Below are positions 6,474-6,569 of a DNA stretch of 6,569 bases, piece after piece (within the stretch, counting starts at the first letter, position 1; the number at the start of each line of letters is the position of its first letter). The position numbers and the translations under genes are program-made. This stretch comes from Coprococcus sp. GTDB lineage: Bacteria; Bacillota; Clostridia; Lachnospirales; Lachnospiraceae. The stretch is from NCBI GenBank assembly GCA_016297325.1, contig JAEDGW010000126.1, positions 1-6,569 on the forward strand, in the 5' to 3' direction. A model generated the notes under the pieces. It saw only the letters and a list, made by a program, of their open reading frames with translations, was not told the origin of the DNA and did not search any database.

Positions 6474-6503
6474 ATACGAATATTTTTTTATTTATATTCG
6501 CAT
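6474..6503. promoter_or_regulatory. Candidate operator B: inverted repeat upstream of the -35 box
   Basis: ATACGAATAT (6474-6483) faces ATATTCGCAT (6494-6503) across a 10-bp T-rich spacer; nine of ten positions are complementary. The right arm, read on the minus strand, is ATGCGAATAT, identical to the left arm of the site at 6407-6436. The site begins six bases upstream of the TTGACA box. The two sites are 67 bp apart centre to centre. Confidence 0.6.
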
Positions 6504-6531
6504 TAAGTGCAATGAAGAAATGCAATAAGGC

Positions 6532-6560
6532 TTGTAAATGATATTTCTAATCTATACAAT
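6532..6560 (+). promoter_or_regulatory. Possible divergent promoter at the right end
   Basis: TTGTAA (6532-6537), 17 bp, then TACAAT (6555-6560) gives a plausible + strand promoter pointing out of the window. The sequence is AT-rich, so matches of this quality are easily found by chance. No coding frame is visible before the window ends. If a gene lies to the right on the + strand, operator B could also affect it. Confidence 0.25.
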
Positions 6561-6569
6561 AAAGATGAT

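Noticed and set aside
6512..6540. Tiny + strand frame beginning ATGAAGAAA near the right end
   Set aside because: It reaches TGA after nine codons and has no ribosome binding site.

Overview
The window looks like a chromosomal segment of a Gram-positive anaerobe of the class Clostridia, most likely a Lachnospiraceae relative. This is an inference from a moderate-to-low GC content, strong AGGAGG-type ribosome binding sites, a BspA-type leucine-rich-repeat surface protein with Ig-like and fibronectin-III modules, a NudC with the N-terminus MIQDI, and an FtsX-type ABC exporter with 'LGFSRK' coupling motifs. No tRNA, rRNA, CRISPR array, insertion sequence or integrase was seen.

Layout, left to right. 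At 1-435 on the + strand is the C-terminal end of a polytopic membrane protein, probably an ABC-2-type permease, whose start lies outside the window. It converges on a zinc-ribbon Nudix hydrolase of the NudC family (481-1386, minus). A long hairpin followed by a T-run (1408-1448) separates nudC from the next minus-strand gene and looks like that gene's terminator. This gene is a secreted BspA-like LRR/Ig-like/FN3 protein (1462-2724). It has a good promoter and signal peptide but is interrupted by an in-frame TAA (2635-2637) directly after the signal peptide.

The right half is one minus-strand operon, transcribed from about 6430 to 2831: ABC ATPase (5690-6388), 745-residue FtsX-type permease (3451-5688, one base after the ATPase stop) and a TetR-family regulator (2831-3424, 26 bases after the permease). 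Its promoter (TTGACA, 17 bp, TAACAT) lies between two 30-bp inverted repeats with the same design: 10-bp arms of the type ATGCGAATAT separated by 10 bp. The simplest model is that the TetR protein represses its own export operon through these paired operators, with an unknown ligand releasing it.

I do not see a clearly new biological system. The observations most worth a second look are the twin operators around the exporter promoter, the nonsense codon between signal peptide and mature domain of the surface protein, a leader hairpin that may reposition that gene's ribosome binding site, and the non-canonical residues in the ATPase D-loop region and the NudC signature.
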